From assembly GCA_016932095.1 (NCBI GenBank), contig JAFGDN010000018.1, positions 24,239 through 88,238 of the forward strand: a DNA stretch of 64,000 nt. The letters are read 5' to 3'. A program made the translations under genes and the position numbers. Below the pieces are notes generated by a model, which was not told the origin of the DNA, searched no databases, and saw only the letters and a program-made list of their open reading frames with translations. The DNA is from Sedimentisphaerales bacterium (lineage in GTDB: Bacteria; Planctomycetota; Phycisphaerae; Sedimentisphaerales; Anaerobacaceae). Below, piece by piece: positions 36,285 through 45,736 of the stretch; position 1 is the stretch's first letter, and every line of letters starts with the position of its first letter.

Positions 36285-36683
36285 TCAGCTCTGGCCGACC
36301 ATCGCCATCGAACCCTGATAAATCACGTCTTCTATCGTCCTGAGCAGCTCTTTTGGGCTGAACGGCTTTGTGATACACTGCGCAATTCTCAATTCCTGCT
36401 GTCTCTCCTCTGTTACAGCAAAATTCCTCGCAGTCAGCAGGATTACCGGTATATCCTTCGTCTGTTCATTACTTCTGAGCTTCTCTATAAGCTGCACCCC
36501 ATCCATCACCGGCATCATCAGGTCTGCGACGACAAGGTCGGGGGATTCTTTGCAGGCAAGCTCGTAGGCCTCGGCGCCGTTGCCGGCGACAATGGCTTCG
36601 TAACCGTTGTTCCGCAGCTTAATAGCAACGACGTGGACTATATGCACTTCATCATCGACGACCAGAACCTTCTTTAGCGGCAT
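36285..36683 (-). CDS. Single-domain response regulator
   Basis: A 132-residue CheY-like receiver with the acidic pair DDE near residue 10, phospho-acceptor Asp in VVADLMMPVMDG, and the switch residues T (LLTARN) and K (TKPFSPKEL). No output domain. AGGAAAGGACC precedes the ATG. The HD-GYP gene follows in the same direction, which suggests the two form one signalling unit; no kinase is visible nearby. Confidence 0.88.
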   Translation of the reverse strand: MPLKKVLVVDDEVHIVHVVAIKLRNNGYEAIVAGNGAEAYELACKESPDLVVADLMMPVMDGVQLIEKLRSNEQTKDIPVILLTARNFAVTEERQQELRIAQCITKPFSPKELLRTIEDVIYQGSMAMVGQS

Positions 36684-36965
36684 TGTTCGGTCCTTTCCTC
36701 ATCAAAAGGGTTGATTAGGACTATCCGACTTCGCCTCGCACCTATTGTTGTCTGAAAAACCGTCATAACATTTATTTCTCTAATATTTTTGCTTCACTTC
36801 AATAGGTTCTTGGCTACGCCGGATAAAAAAGTTTACAAAAAATTGCCTATAGGTTCTTCGACAAGCAAAGAGGGCAACTTAACCTCAAAAAGGCGTTAAA
36901 ATGGGGGTTTCGGGCAGGATGGGCCGATAAGAAATATGTCTATACCATCGGGAAATAGAAGAAAG

Positions 36966-38213
36966 TCAACCTGCGTCTGATTTCAACGCCAAACGGAGCA
37001 TATTCAGAGCAGTCAAGGCAGAGCGGAGACGAATCATTACCCTATCCTGTGGAAAAATGAAACGTTCGGTCCGGCAATTTTTCGAGTCGCAAACGCTGAT
37101 AAAGACCAGTCCGACGGGTTTTTGGTCGGAGCCGCCGGCAGGGCCGGCGATGCCGGTTATCGCAATCGCAAAATCGGTTTGTGCTTTTTGTTGTGCCGAT
37201 TTGGCCATCGCTGAGCAGACCTGTTTGCTGACCGCGCCGTATTGGTCGATAAACTGTTGTGGAACACCGAGTTGCTCGACCTTGGCTTTATTACTGTAAG
37301 TAATCCAGCCGTGGGTGAAATATGCACTTGAGCCGGGAATATCTGTGAGCAATTTTGCGACAAGGCCGCCGGTGCAGGATTCTGCTGTCGCAACGGTCTT
37401 TTTTTGAGCAGTCAGTAATTGGCCGACGACTTCGGGCAAGGTCTGGTCATCGACGCCGAAAACAAGGTCGCCGAGAAGCGAATGCAAATATTCAACATCT
37501 TTTTGAGCAAGGTCTCCTGCCTGTTCTTTATTTGGTCCGGCTGAAACAACGTGAAGGGTGATAATGCCAGAGTTAACGGTTGAGTTGATTAGGGGGTTTC
37601 TTTCGCGAGCCATCAGATTGCCTAACTTTTCAGCAATTACGGATTCACCTGCGCCAAAGCATCGCACTTTCCTTATTATGACATATTTATCGCCCCCCTG
37701 CTTTTGTATGTGTGGCAAAACTGACGCTTCGAACATTTGGTTCATTTCAAAGGGCACGCCGGGCAGGGCAAATAAAACCTTATTTTGAACCTTTGCGTAG
37801 ATACCAGGTGCTGTGCCTAAAGGATTTTCAATCGGCTCGGCTCCGTCGGGTATGTGGGCCTGAATTGCGTTTCTTTCAGGCATTGGCAGCCCCCTTTTGG
37901 CAAAAAATTGTCGGATTGTTTCGAGCAGTTGAGAATCGGTCTTTAATTCGACGCCTAAAAATTCCGCAAACGCCCGCCGGGTCAGGTCGTCATCAGTCGG
38001 GCCAAGACCCCCTGTCGTGATTATAATATCAGCGTCTTCGGCTGCCCGTTTGAGTGCGCGAACGATTTGGCTTATGTCGTCGCCGACGGTATAGACGCTT
38101 ACGACCGGAATACCGACCGAAAGCAACTGCTGGCAGATATACGCAGCGTTAGTATCGGTCGTATGGCCATTGAGCAGCTCGTTGCCGATAGTAACTATAC
38201 TTGCGTTTGACAT
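36966..38213 (-). CDS. cinA: CinA family nicotinamide-nucleotide amidohydrolase
   Basis: A 415-residue two-domain protein. The N-terminal MoCF-like domain (1-170, IGNELLNGHTTDTNAAYIC and TTGGLGPTDDDLTR) is an ADP-ribose pyrophosphatase module in CinA. The C-terminal domain (about 255-410, TAESCTGGLVAKLLTDIPGS and ITGIAGPAGGSDQKPVG) is the NMN deamidase. The full-length form recycles pyridine nucleotides. It is a single gene without close neighbours. Confidence 0.92.
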   Translation of the reverse strand: MSNASIVTIGNELLNGHTTDTNAAYICQQLLSVGIPVVSVYTVGDDISQIVRALKRAAEDADIIITTGGLGPTDDDLTRRAFAEFLGVELKTDSQLLETIRQFFAKRGLPMPERNAIQAHIPDGAEPIENPLGTAPGIYAKVQNKVLFALPGVPFEMNQMFEASVLPHIQKQGGDKYVIIRKVRCFGAGESVIAEKLGNLMARERNPLINSTVNSGIITLHVVSAGPNKEQAGDLAQKDVEYLHSLLGDLVFGVDDQTLPEVVGQLLTAQKKTVATAESCTGGLVAKLLTDIPGSSAYFTHGWITYSNKAKVEQLGVPQQFIDQYGAVSKQVCSAMAKSAQQKAQTDFAIAITGIAGPAGGSDQKPVGLVFISVCDSKNCRTERFIFPQDRVMIRLRSALTALNMLRLALKSDAG

Positions 38214-38223
38214 ACGGGGATTT

Positions 38224-38250
38224 TACCACCAAGACACAAAGACACGAAAG
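38224..38250 (+). repeat. Half copy of the CACCAAGACACAAAGACACG repeat
   Basis: ACCACCAAGACACAAAGACA... directly upstream of cinA. It resembles the purine-rich arm of the inverted-repeat family that flanks the GxxExxY gene (ACCGC[GA]GAGCACGCAAAG) but no complementary arm is found nearby. A solo or decayed arm; weak call. Confidence 0.35.
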
Positions 38251-38344
38251 GATTTATGGTTGCTGATTTATGATTTTAGATACTCGATTCTCGATGCGGG
38301 ATGCTCGATAGTTTTGTCGTTGGGCCAAAGCCCGTAATACGGGT

Positions 38345-39004
38345 CTAATCGATATAGGCATTTGCGGAAGGAGGGGCGTTTGCATCTATCAGGATACTTT
38401 TGTCTACACCTCCACTTATAAAAAAATCTTCGTCAAAGGCATGATTTACCCAAACCCAGAATTCTTTTCCATCCCTGCTAATATTGTACCGAACGGGATA
38501 TTTTGTGCCATATTTGCCATATATAGTCCTACAGCAAATGCGTCCACTCTTATCGGCTTCCCAACCCGTAATAAAATCTGGACATCTGCCATTTGAATCA
38601 CAAATCTTTTTTATCTCACTGGCCGTCTCAATTGCGAAAGTGTCCGCAGATTCACGGGAGAGCGTTACAATCCTATGAACAGTTGGCAAAATGAGTATAA
38701 TCATAGCCGGACGGATAAGTCGTATTGATAATGGTGGAAGGAGAGCCGGCTTATTACGCATTTTTCTTATCAACGCCCAAAGAATTTTGAGGACAATACT
38801 GCAAATAGAACAAATGAAAATAATGTCCGCCGGCATCCAGAACATAAACGAGCCAATATCAATGGGAATGTTTATCAGAAAAAGCAAACCCAACGGCGGA
38901 ACGATGATAAAAACCCACCGCAAGTAAGGATTTTTGAATTTATAGGTCAAAACAACAGGGATTAAAATCGCTGCCCAAAAGATTTCAAACATACACATAT
39001 ACAT
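38345..39004 (-). CDS. Hypothetical membrane protein, 219 residues
   Basis: The ATG at 39004 has AAAAAGGAG seven bases ahead, so it is preferred over the start seven codons upstream. Four membrane helices span about residues 1-115 (FEIFWAAILIPVVLTY, WVFIIVPPLGLLFL, FMFWMPADIIFICSICSIVL, AMIILILPTVHRIV). The C-terminal 100 residues look like a soluble domain with a pseudopilin-like motif (EIKKICDSNGRCPDFITGWEAD) that continues as a beta-rich region. Family not recognised. Confidence 0.7.
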   Translation of the reverse strand: MYMCMFEIFWAAILIPVVLTYKFKNPYLRWVFIIVPPLGLLFLINIPIDIGSFMFWMPADIIFICSICSIVLKILWALIRKMRNKPALLPPLSIRLIRPAMIILILPTVHRIVTLSRESADTFAIETASEIKKICDSNGRCPDFITGWEADKSGRICCRTIYGKYGTKYPVRYNISRDGKEFWVWVNHAFDEDFFISGGVDKSILIDANAPPSANAYID

Positions 39005-39058
39005 ACAAGAACTCCTTTTTCCCAAGATAACCCGGTCACAGGAACCAGCGTAAAATAT

Positions 39059-40093
39059 TTAAAATTGAACCATTGCTTTGATGACGCCATCGCGATAATC
39101 GGCAACCAAATCGAAGGCAGATTTTGTCTCGTCTAATTTGAAACGATGCGTAATTAAAAAGTCAATTTTTGCTTTTCCGGAAGCGACCAAATCAATAGCA
39201 GTTTGCGTGCAGCGGTTTTGCCTGCGGACGTTAATAATCGTAATTTCTTTTCGCCTGATTTTATCGGCGGGGAAGCTGAAACGCTCAAATCGCGGGATAC
39301 CGACGAGCATAAGTTTGCCGCCGGGGCGCAACAAGTCAATCGCCTCGTCAACGGTTTCCTGCCGGCCTGCGCATTCGCAGGCGATATCGACGCCGTTAGG
39401 TTCTAATCGCAAAATATCCTCAACGATATTTTGCCTGTCGGGATTGCCTGCCCAGGTTGCGCCGTGCCTTTTCGTGAAGTCAACACGGTAATCGAGCTTG
39501 TCGGTCATATAGATTTTGCTAACACCCTGAATTTTGGCCGCGAGCATACAGCTCAGACCGATAGGGCCTGAGCCGAGGATTGCGATTTTGTCGCCCTTTG
39601 AAAGATTTGCCTGCTTGATTGTGTAAACGCCGATTGCGAACGGCTCACACAGAGCAGCTTCTTCGAGAGTAATCCCGCCTTTCGTCGGCAGGCAGTTTTC
39701 TTCGGGCATAACGATATATTCGCAAAGGCAGCCCGGTATCTGTCCGGGTGTGCCTAAGAATTTGAGGTTGAAGCAGGTGTTTTCGCGTCCCATTTTGCAC
39801 TGGGGGCAGGTATGGCACGATACGGCCGGCTCGACGACGACCTGGTCGCCGGGTTTGACTTTTTTTACCTTTTTGCCGACGGCTTCGACGGTTGCTGAGC
39901 ACTCGTGGCCGACAATGAAGGGGTATTGGACGACCTGCGAGCCGATTTTGCCTGTCGTGTAATAATGAATATCACTGCCGCAGACACCGACAACGGCAAT
40001 TTTGAGCAGCACATCTTTATCGCCCCTGATAGAGGGTTTAGGAACGTCGATAATTTCTACTTTCCTCAAATCCGTAAGCGCCGCCGACTTCAT
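39059..40093 (-). CDS. Zinc-dependent alcohol (sorbitol-type) dehydrogenase
   Basis: A 344-residue MDR-family enzyme. Catalytic zinc ligands are visible (VCGSDIHYY and GHECSATVE), the structural zinc site has four Cys (CHTCPQCKMGRENTC), and the Rossmann motif is LGSGPIGLSCMLA. The frame extends to 40357, but the ATG at 40093 gives the normal family N-terminus. It is closest in pattern to L-iditol/sorbitol dehydrogenases. It lies 22 bases after a PLP decarboxylase and a DHS-like gene, so it may oxidise or reduce an intermediate linked to polyamine metabolism rather than a sugar alcohol; that is inference. Confidence 0.85.
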   Translation of the reverse strand: MKSAALTDLRKVEIIDVPKPSIRGDKDVLLKIAVVGVCGSDIHYYTTGKIGSQVVQYPFIVGHECSATVEAVGKKVKKVKPGDQVVVEPAVSCHTCPQCKMGRENTCFNLKFLGTPGQIPGCLCEYIVMPEENCLPTKGGITLEEAALCEPFAIGVYTIKQANLSKGDKIAILGSGPIGLSCMLAAKIQGVSKIYMTDKLDYRVDFTKRHGATWAGNPDRQNIVEDILRLEPNGVDIACECAGRQETVDEAIDLLRPGGKLMLVGIPRFERFSFPADKIRRKEITIINVRRQNRCTQTAIDLVASGKAKIDFLITHRFKLDETKSAFDLVADYRDGVIKAMVQF

Positions 40094-40115
40094 ATTAAAT
40101 CCCAAATGATAAACC

Positions 40116-41249
40116 TTACTTATTAAGGTGAAAGATTTTCGCGCCGTCGAAGCCGTTGAATTTCGTCGAGGAGGCAGTGGAGTATGCGCCGATGCTTTCG
40201 GTGAAGAGATAATCGCCGATTTCGAGATTGCCGGGGAGTTGCTCGGAAAGCGAGATTTTGTCGAAGCTGTCGCAGGTGGGGCCGACGACGGCGCAGACCT
40301 CTTTTTCGCCGCGTTTGAAGGCGCGGAAATTTGGAATCCAGTGGTCGTAAACAACACCTGAGAAGGTGTGATAGACGCCGTCGTTTATGTGGTAGAAGAT
40401 TTTTTCGTCTCGTCTGGCCTTGCCGATTATTTCAGAAACAAGAACAGCGGCGGTAGCCACCATAAATCTTCCCGGCTCGGCAATAAGCTCGACGTCTGTG
40501 GGGAAAAGGCGTTTACATTCGGAATTGATAATCCTGGCCAAGTGCTCAAACTTAGGAACCTGGTTGTCATAAGGCACGGGAAAACCGCCGCCGATATCGA
40601 TGATTTTTAGCTGATAACCCTTTTTGCGGGCGTCATTGAAAATCTGCGAGGTTATCGCGAGAGCGGAACTGTAGTTATCGAAGTTTGTGCACTGGCTTCC
40701 GACGTGAAAACTGAGGCCCTCGACGACGAGGCCCCATTCGAAGGCCTGCCGAATCAGGTTGGCCGCGGCGCCGGGTTCGGCGCCGAATTTCGAGCTCATT
40801 TCGACCTGCGAGCCGGTATCGGGCACTTTCAATCGCAGAACAAGGCCGGCGGTATTGCAGTCATCTTTGATTTTCTTAAGCTCGTCCTTGCTGTCAAAAG
40901 TAACCAGCGGCCTGTATCGTTTGATTTTTCGCAAAGTATCTCTGTCCTTGATGGTATTAGAGAAAATTATCCTGTCCCAGATGTAAAAGTCCTTTTCTTT
41001 TTTCTCGAAATGCCTGATGTATTCGTAAACCTGCATAAACTCGTTGTAGCTGGCGACATCAAAGCTGGAACCCTCTTTGAAAAGCGTTTCGATGATTTGC
41101 TGATTCGAGTTTGCCTTGACGGCGTAATAGCACTGGACGCGGGGCAAATTTCTTTTGAACGTGCGGTAATTTTTCCTTATCTCGTCATGGTCAATGATAA
41201 AAAGGGGCGACCCGTGTTTTTTGACTAATTTAATAAGCTCTTTTTTCAT
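40116..41249 (-). CDS. Fold-III PLP-dependent ornithine/lysine decarboxylase-like enzyme
   Basis: A 377-residue alanine-racemase-fold decarboxylase. PLP-Lys motif YYAVKANS, phosphate-binding GGGFPVPY, and the C-terminal substrate site VVGPTCDSFDKI with catalytic Cys, followed by ESIGAYS. This matches the ODC/LDC/DAP decarboxylase family; the short length and CDS motif favour a basic amino-acid decarboxylase such as ornithine decarboxylase, but a carboxynorspermidine-type role cannot be excluded. It starts 3 bases after the DHS-like gene and together they could make putrescine and then homospermidine or a similar polyamine. Confidence 0.85.
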   Translation of the reverse strand: MKKELIKLVKKHGSPLFIIDHDEIRKNYRTFKRNLPRVQCYYAVKANSNQQIIETLFKEGSSFDVASYNEFMQVYEYIRHFEKKEKDFYIWDRIIFSNTIKDRDTLRKIKRYRPLVTFDSKDELKKIKDDCNTAGLVLRLKVPDTGSQVEMSSKFGAEPGAAANLIRQAFEWGLVVEGLSFHVGSQCTNFDNYSSALAITSQIFNDARKKGYQLKIIDIGGGFPVPYDNQVPKFEHLARIINSECKRLFPTDVELIAEPGRFMVATAAVLVSEIIGKARRDEKIFYHINDGVYHTFSGVVYDHWIPNFRAFKRGEKEVCAVVGPTCDSFDKISLSEQLPGNLEIGDYLFTESIGAYSTASSTKFNGFDGAKIFHLNK

Positions 41250-41252
41250 ACA

Positions 41253-42437
41253 CTAAGCCCCGAGGTTACTGATTAGTTTTTTTAGCTTTTCGACTTCCTT
41301 ATTGTTTTCGAGATACGATTTTATCAGCTTCTGATGCAATTCACCGCCGCGGTCGTAGAGGCGTTTGAACTTCTTGGGTTTTGTGGTTTGTATCGTATAG
41401 GCGGCCATAAGGGGAACGGCGACCGTAACGTCGAGATAAGCGGTAACTGTTTCATCGAGCTTCGTCGGGTCGATTTTGCCCCAGCTTGCGGCCTCGCTGG
41501 GGGGCGCTCCCGACAAGCCGCCGGTATCGGGTCGGGCGTCGGTTACGTTGATGTCGTAATCCTGGCCGGCCTCGGGAATCATAAGGACCTCCTGAATCTG
41601 CGGCTCGGTCTGGAGCATAAAGTTTTTGGGGCTTCCGCCGCCGATGAGGATTACGCCTGTTTTACCTTTTTCGTATTTTTTGGCGTTGAGTATAATCGCG
41701 GTCGAATCGTTGACGTCGATACTCGGATTGATTTTGAGCTTGAACTTATCAAGCAACCCAGACGCCTCGGCCAGAAGCTCGACGCCCGCGACGTTCATAC
41801 CGATTGTCGAATCACCCGGCGACGACGTAAAGACAGGTATTCCGTTTCGCCAGGCGGCTGCTAAGATGCTGACCTGGCCTGTGTTGTTCTTTTTTTCGAG
41901 CTCGTCGAGGATTTTGCCTAAGTGATGGTAAAACTCGCGTGTCCCCATTTCCTTCTGAAATTCTGGACGGATGAGAACCTCGCGAAGCCGGCGGTCTGTT
42001 TCCATCAGGACATCTTCGTAATCGAAGAGTATGTCATATATTCTCGTAACGCCCTTGTCTCGCAGGTCGGCGTCGTTGACGTTATGGCTGCCCCTGAACA
42101 TCGGTAAATTCAGGGCATAATGCATATCGTGATACATATTCGCACCGGTGGCGACAATCCAGTCAACGAAGCCGTGGTTCATCAGGGGGATAATCGCCGA
42201 AGGTCCAAGACCTGCAGGCGTCAGCGCCCCCGCCAGCGACAGCCCGATGGTAACGTCTTCCTTCGAATACCTGTCTTTCAGCAATTGACAGGCCGCCCGC
42301 AATCTGCCCCCGTTGTAGGCGTCCATATTGTCAATAAGCTTGGCTATATCGGTCGTTTTGGATATCGGTTCCGGCAGAATACGCTTGCCTGAAAGATAAT
42401 GCTGCTTGCCCGGGCATTTTGACTGCTGCTTTTCCAT
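41253..42437 (-). CDS. Deoxyhypusine synthase-like protein (probable homospermidine synthase)
   Basis: A 394-residue member of the deoxyhypusine synthase family. NAD-binding region and the catalytic-lysine motif EAASWGKI (equivalent to the active-site Lys of eukaryotic DHS) are present. Bacteria have no eIF5A, so family members are thought to make homospermidine or related polyamines by the same aminobutyl transfer (family knowledge). The ATG at 42437 is chosen with GGAAGGCG eight bases ahead; the frame begins at a TTG six codons upstream. First gene of a three-gene operon with the decarboxylase and the zinc dehydrogenase. Confidence 0.85.
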   Translation of the reverse strand: MEKQQSKCPGKQHYLSGKRILPEPISKTTDIAKLIDNMDAYNGGRLRAACQLLKDRYSKEDVTIGLSLAGALTPAGLGPSAIIPLMNHGFVDWIVATGANMYHDMHYALNLPMFRGSHNVNDADLRDKGVTRIYDILFDYEDVLMETDRRLREVLIRPEFQKEMGTREFYHHLGKILDELEKKNNTGQVSILAAAWRNGIPVFTSSPGDSTIGMNVAGVELLAEASGLLDKFKLKINPSIDVNDSTAIILNAKKYEKGKTGVILIGGGSPKNFMLQTEPQIQEVLMIPEAGQDYDINVTDARPDTGGLSGAPPSEAASWGKIDPTKLDETVTAYLDVTVAVPLMAAYTIQTTKPKKFKRLYDRGGELHQKLIKSYLENNKEVEKLKKLISNLGA

Positions 42438-42561
42438 TTTATCACGCCTTCCCAATAAATTATCCTATTTTAATTCACAATATACATAGTTAAAGAACCA
42501 TCCGCGTTCTCAAGCCGGAAATTCTAGTTTAACCGCGGGCAAAAATCAACAGCAGGATTGG

Positions 42562-43818
42562 TTATGCGACTTCAGGCAGGTCGGCAAATAAGGTTGTGAA
42601 TTGTTTTGTGCGTCTGCGGAATTTCGCCTGCCAGGATTGACACAGGCCTTCGGCGGCCCAGCGCAGGGGCGTGCTGACTTTGGCGTTTATCGTATCGACG
42701 GCCCTCATCAGCCGGATGGATTTCTCCCTGTCGGCATCATCGAATAAGCCGTGCTGGACCCGATTCTCCGGAACAAGCCCAAGCAGGACGACGCCGCATT
42801 TTTTGAACCTGCAATTTTTACGATATAGCTTTTCGATGCTCCCGCGGGCCGCCCTGATAAGCTCCACCGTATCATTGGTCGGGACGGCAAACTCAACGGT
42901 ATGCGTATTGAAATACCTGTTTTTTATAAACCGGCTGGTCGTAACAAAGACGGTCTGTGCGCCTGCGGCAAGCCCCTGTTCTCTTAACCTCTCGCCGGCC
43001 CTGGCGGCGTAGCCGGCGGCGGCCTCCTTCAACTGCTCCATCGACTCGACCGGCACACCAAACATACGCGATACGACTATCGATTTTCTGGCAGGAGGGT
43101 TATCCTCCAGTTTATAGCAGCATTCGCCGCGTAGTTCGTAAACGGTCCTGACGCCTATGACGCCGAAACAATTCTTTATCCACTCAACATCGGCCCTGCT
43201 CAAATCGAGCGCCGTATTTATACCCGCCCTTTTCAGTTTTATGGTTGACCTGATACCGATACCCCATACCTTTTCCACGGGCACAGTTGCCAGAACCTGT
43301 CCAACGTCTAACGCATCAGTCAAATCCAGAACCCCGTCATATCGCGGCGATTTCTTGGCAATGTGATTGGCAATCTTGGCCAGCGTCTTCGTCCTGGCGA
43401 TACCGATTGATACGGGTAAACCCGTCCATTTCCTGACGGTTCGCCGAATCCTGCGCCCGTAATCTGCAAGTGAGCCGTCAATACCTCCAAGGTTCAAAAA
43501 CGCCTCGTCAATTGAATATACCTCCATAGCAGGCGTGAAGGTCGAGAGCGTCTCCATAACCCGGCCGGACATATCGGCATACAGGGTATAGTTCGACGAA
43601 AAGACCTCGACGTTGTGCTTTTTGAACACGTCATCCACTTCAAAGGCAGGCACGCCCATACCGATACCAAGCGCCTTTGCCTCATTGGAGCGTGCGACAA
43701 CGCAGCCGTCGTTATTGGTCAACACCACAACGGGTTTGCTCTCGATTTTCGGATTAAAAACCCGTTCGCAGGACACGTAAAAATTATTGCAGTCAATAAG
43801 TGCGAATACCTCGCTCAT
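42562..43818 (-). CDS. umuC: Y-family DNA polymerase, UmuC subunit of pol V
   Basis: A 418-residue translesion polymerase. Palm metal ligands in [17 protein letters not shown] and [11 protein letters not shown], thumb helix-hairpin-helix ([11 protein letters not shown]) and a UmuC-type C-terminal little-finger region. It copies damaged DNA together with processed UmuD'. Its ATG overlaps the stop of umuD (ATGA). It closes the lexA-DUF72-umuD-umuC cassette. Confidence 0.93.
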   Translation of the reverse strand: MSEVFALIDCNNFYVSCERVFNPKIESKPVVVLTNNDGCVVARSNEAKALGIGMGVPAFEVDDVFKKHNVEVFSSNYTLYADMSGRVMETLSTFTPAMEVYSIDEAFLNLGGIDGSLADYGRRIRRTVRKWTGLPVSIGIARTKTLAKIANHIAKKSPRYDGVLDLTDALDVGQVLATVPVEKVWGIGIRSTIKLKRAGINTALDLSRADVEWIKNCFGVIGVRTVYELRGECCYKLEDNPPARKSIVVSRMFGVPVESMEQLKEAAAGYAARAGERLREQGLAAGAQTVFVTTSRFIKNRYFNTHTVEFAVPTNDTVELIRAARGSIEKLYRKNCRFKKCGVVLLGLVPENRVQHGLFDDADREKSIRLMRAVDTINAKVSTPLRWAAEGLCQSWQAKFRRRTKQFTTLFADLPEVA

Positions 43819-44246
43819 AATTTGTGTATGACGCTGGTAACGACGCCCCAGACCTCGAAGGCGGTATCGGCGGTTATTTCCAGCGTGGCATAATCGGGGT
43901 TTTCCGGCTCTAAGGTTATTTTGCCGGCTTTCAGCCGGATTCTTTTGACGGTAAGTTCGCCGTCGATGACCGCTATGACGACGTTTTTGTCTCTCGGCTC
44001 GAGGGAACGGTCAACGACGAGCAGGTCGCCGGTATGAATACCCGCCCCAACCATCGAATCGCCCGCGACCCTGACGAAAAACGTCGCGGCGGCATTGCCG
44101 ACGAGATGCTTATTCAGGTCGAGGCGGTCCTGCTCGTAGTCGGCGGCGGGCGATGGAAAACCCGCCGGCACCATTGCGTCAAACAGAAGATGGCGACGCC
44201 ACGCCGACAAAGCCGGCCTGCGAATTGTTTTTACCCTCGTAATCAT
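43815..44246 (-). CDS. umuD: UmuD, self-cleaving S24 peptidase subunit of pol V
   Basis: A 143-residue LexA-like protease. The N-terminal arm has an Ala-Gly cleavage site ([12 protein letters not shown]), and the S24 dyad is Ser in GDSMVGAGI and Lys in ELTVKRI. RecA-stimulated self-cleavage would give UmuD', which activates UmuC. The N-terminal 25 residues are a little longer than the E. coli arm. It starts 8 bases after DUF72. Confidence 0.92.
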   Translation of the reverse strand: MITRVKTIRRPALSAWRRHLLFDAMVPAGFPSPAADYEQDRLDLNKHLVGNAAATFFVRVAGDSMVGAGIHTGDLLVVDRSLEPRDKNVVIAVIDGELTVKRIRLKAGKITLEPENPDYATLEITADTAFEVWGVVTSVIHKL

Positions 44247-44253
44247 TTGGAAA

Positions 44254-45105
44254 TCACCCGTTCGAGGCGACCTTAGCCAATTGCGGATACGTTTTCAAAA
44301 GCCCTTCGGGGACGGCCTGCTTCCGGCCGGTCGTAAGGCACTTCAGTTCGATGGCGTTGGCTAATTCCGCGCCGCGGTAATGGTTATTCGTTATCACGGT
44401 AAGCGTCCGAAGCGCTTTCGCAAGCTCATCTATCCGCAGCTTTATCTGCGCAAGCTCATTTTCATTGTAGTAGTAGTCGTATGTCTCGTTCCTCGTCGAT
44501 TTACTGAACCACTTGTCTGCGTTTCTGCCGTGCAGCCGGAAATAACCATCCCTGCCTATGGCGCACAATCGTAAATCAAACGAGTTATACGTCGTCGGGT
44601 AATCGAGATTGCACACCGAGACCCGTAACCCGTCGAGGAATTTCAGTGCCTCCGGCATTTGCCAGGACTTGTGCCTGACCTCCACGGCGATACTGAAGGT
44701 GTCCGAGAAGGCCTCAATAATTTTTGTCAGATGCCGACGGTTATGATTTGTGTCATCAAAATCATACCTGAACTGGGCAAGCAGCCGGTTTAATTTGCCA
44801 GCTTCGAGCATTGGCGAGAAACCGTCGCGAAACTGCTTTACCGTCCGGGCCTCGATTTTGCCTTCGTGGGTAAAATCGCGGTGAAGCTTGGCGGTGAAGA
44901 AGAAATCCGGCTTTGCCGACGCTTTTGCGAGCCAGGTCCCGACGATTTTCGCGTCCGGCGGCCTGTAAAAGGTGTTGTTTATTTCGACGCAATCAACGAG
45001 CCGGCTGACGTATTCGAGCTGGTCGGTTTTCGAGTCAGGATAGACAATTCCCTTCCAGTCCGGATACGACCAGCCCGCTATGCCTATGTAAACTTTGCCC
45101 GTCAT
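44254..45105 (-). CDS. DUF72 family protein
   Basis: A 283-residue TIM-barrel protein with the DUF72 N-terminus (VYIGIAGWSYPDWKGIVYP) and the motifs FFTAKLHRDFTH and RLHGRNADKWF. Function unknown in the family; a metal-dependent hydrolase or nuclease is suspected. The ATG at 45105 is preferred to the in-frame start ten codons upstream. Its insertion between lexA and umuDC in one direction with gaps of 11 and 7 bases makes it a candidate SOS-induced DNA-repair protein. Confidence 0.85.
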   Translation of the reverse strand: MTGKVYIGIAGWSYPDWKGIVYPDSKTDQLEYVSRLVDCVEINNTFYRPPDAKIVGTWLAKASAKPDFFFTAKLHRDFTHEGKIEARTVKQFRDGFSPMLEAGKLNRLLAQFRYDFDDTNHNRRHLTKIIEAFSDTFSIAVEVRHKSWQMPEALKFLDGLRVSVCNLDYPTTYNSFDLRLCAIGRDGYFRLHGRNADKWFSKSTRNETYDYYYNENELAQIKLRIDELAKALRTLTVITNNHYRGAELANAIELKCLTTGRKQAVPEGLLKTYPQLAKVASNG

Positions 45106-45116
45106 TTTCCGCGACC

Positions 45117-45728
45117 TTACAATTTCCTGATACAACCCGTTACTTTACCGATTATGCGAACGGTTTCATTATTCTTCTCAACGTTCATACTTTTATACGC
45201 CCCCGATTTGTTTGCCGGCTCAAAGACGACGCGGTCCTGCTGAATATATATCCTTTTGACTGTGACCTCGCCGTTGACGAAGCCCACGGCGATTTGACCG
45301 TTGCCGATTTGCGAAGCCGGCTCGACAACAACGAGGTCGCCATCCAGAATACCGGCGTCAATCATACTGTCGCCTCTGACTTTAAGAATGAACGCATCTG
45401 CGGCCGGCCTCACAAACTGCTTCAAATCTATGTAGCCGTCGATATTCTCTTCCGCCAGTATCGGCGCCCCCGCCGCAACCCTGCCCACAACGGGAATGCC
45501 TCGCGGACTGCGCTGCCCAAGATACGCCTGCGACAGGGCAATTCGCCTGTGGCCTGCGTAATCGGCCAGGTAGCCCTTCTTCCTGAGGTAGCTTATCAAC
45601 TGGTATATGGCGTTTTGCGCCAGACCGAAGTGCAGGGCGATTTCCCGCTGGCTGGGCGCGTCGTTTCTTTCCAGCCGGTCTTCTATATATCTCAATACCT
45701 TCAACTGTTTTTCCGTCAGCTTTTCCAT
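45117..45728 (-). CDS. lexA: LexA repressor
   Basis: A 203-residue SOS repressor. Winged-helix domain (1-70, SQREIALHFGLAQNAIYQLI as recognition region), hinge, Ala-Gly cleavage bond in RVAAGAPI, and the Ser-Lys dyad in GDSMIDAGI and EVTVKRI. The ATG at 45728 starts MEKLTEKQLKVLRYI, the usual LexA opening; the frame runs to 45749. The recognition helix differs from proteobacterial LexA, so its operator may differ too; a dyad overlapping its promoter is the obvious candidate. Confidence 0.92.
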   Translation of the reverse strand: MEKLTEKQLKVLRYIEDRLERNDAPSQREIALHFGLAQNAIYQLISYLRKKGYLADYAGHRRIALSQAYLGQRSPRGIPVVGRVAAGAPILAEENIDGYIDLKQFVRPAADAFILKVRGDSMIDAGILDGDLVVVEPASQIGNGQIAVGFVNGEVTVKRIYIQQDRVVFEPANKSGAYKSMNVEKNNETVRIIGKVTGCIRKL

Positions 45729-45736
45729 ACCACTAT

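Noticed and set aside
40093..40357. 88-residue N-terminal extension of the zinc dehydrogenase
   Set aside because: The extension is Ser/Ala/Pro-rich, overlaps the end of the decarboxylase gene and is not in the family; the internal ATG gives a normal N-terminus.
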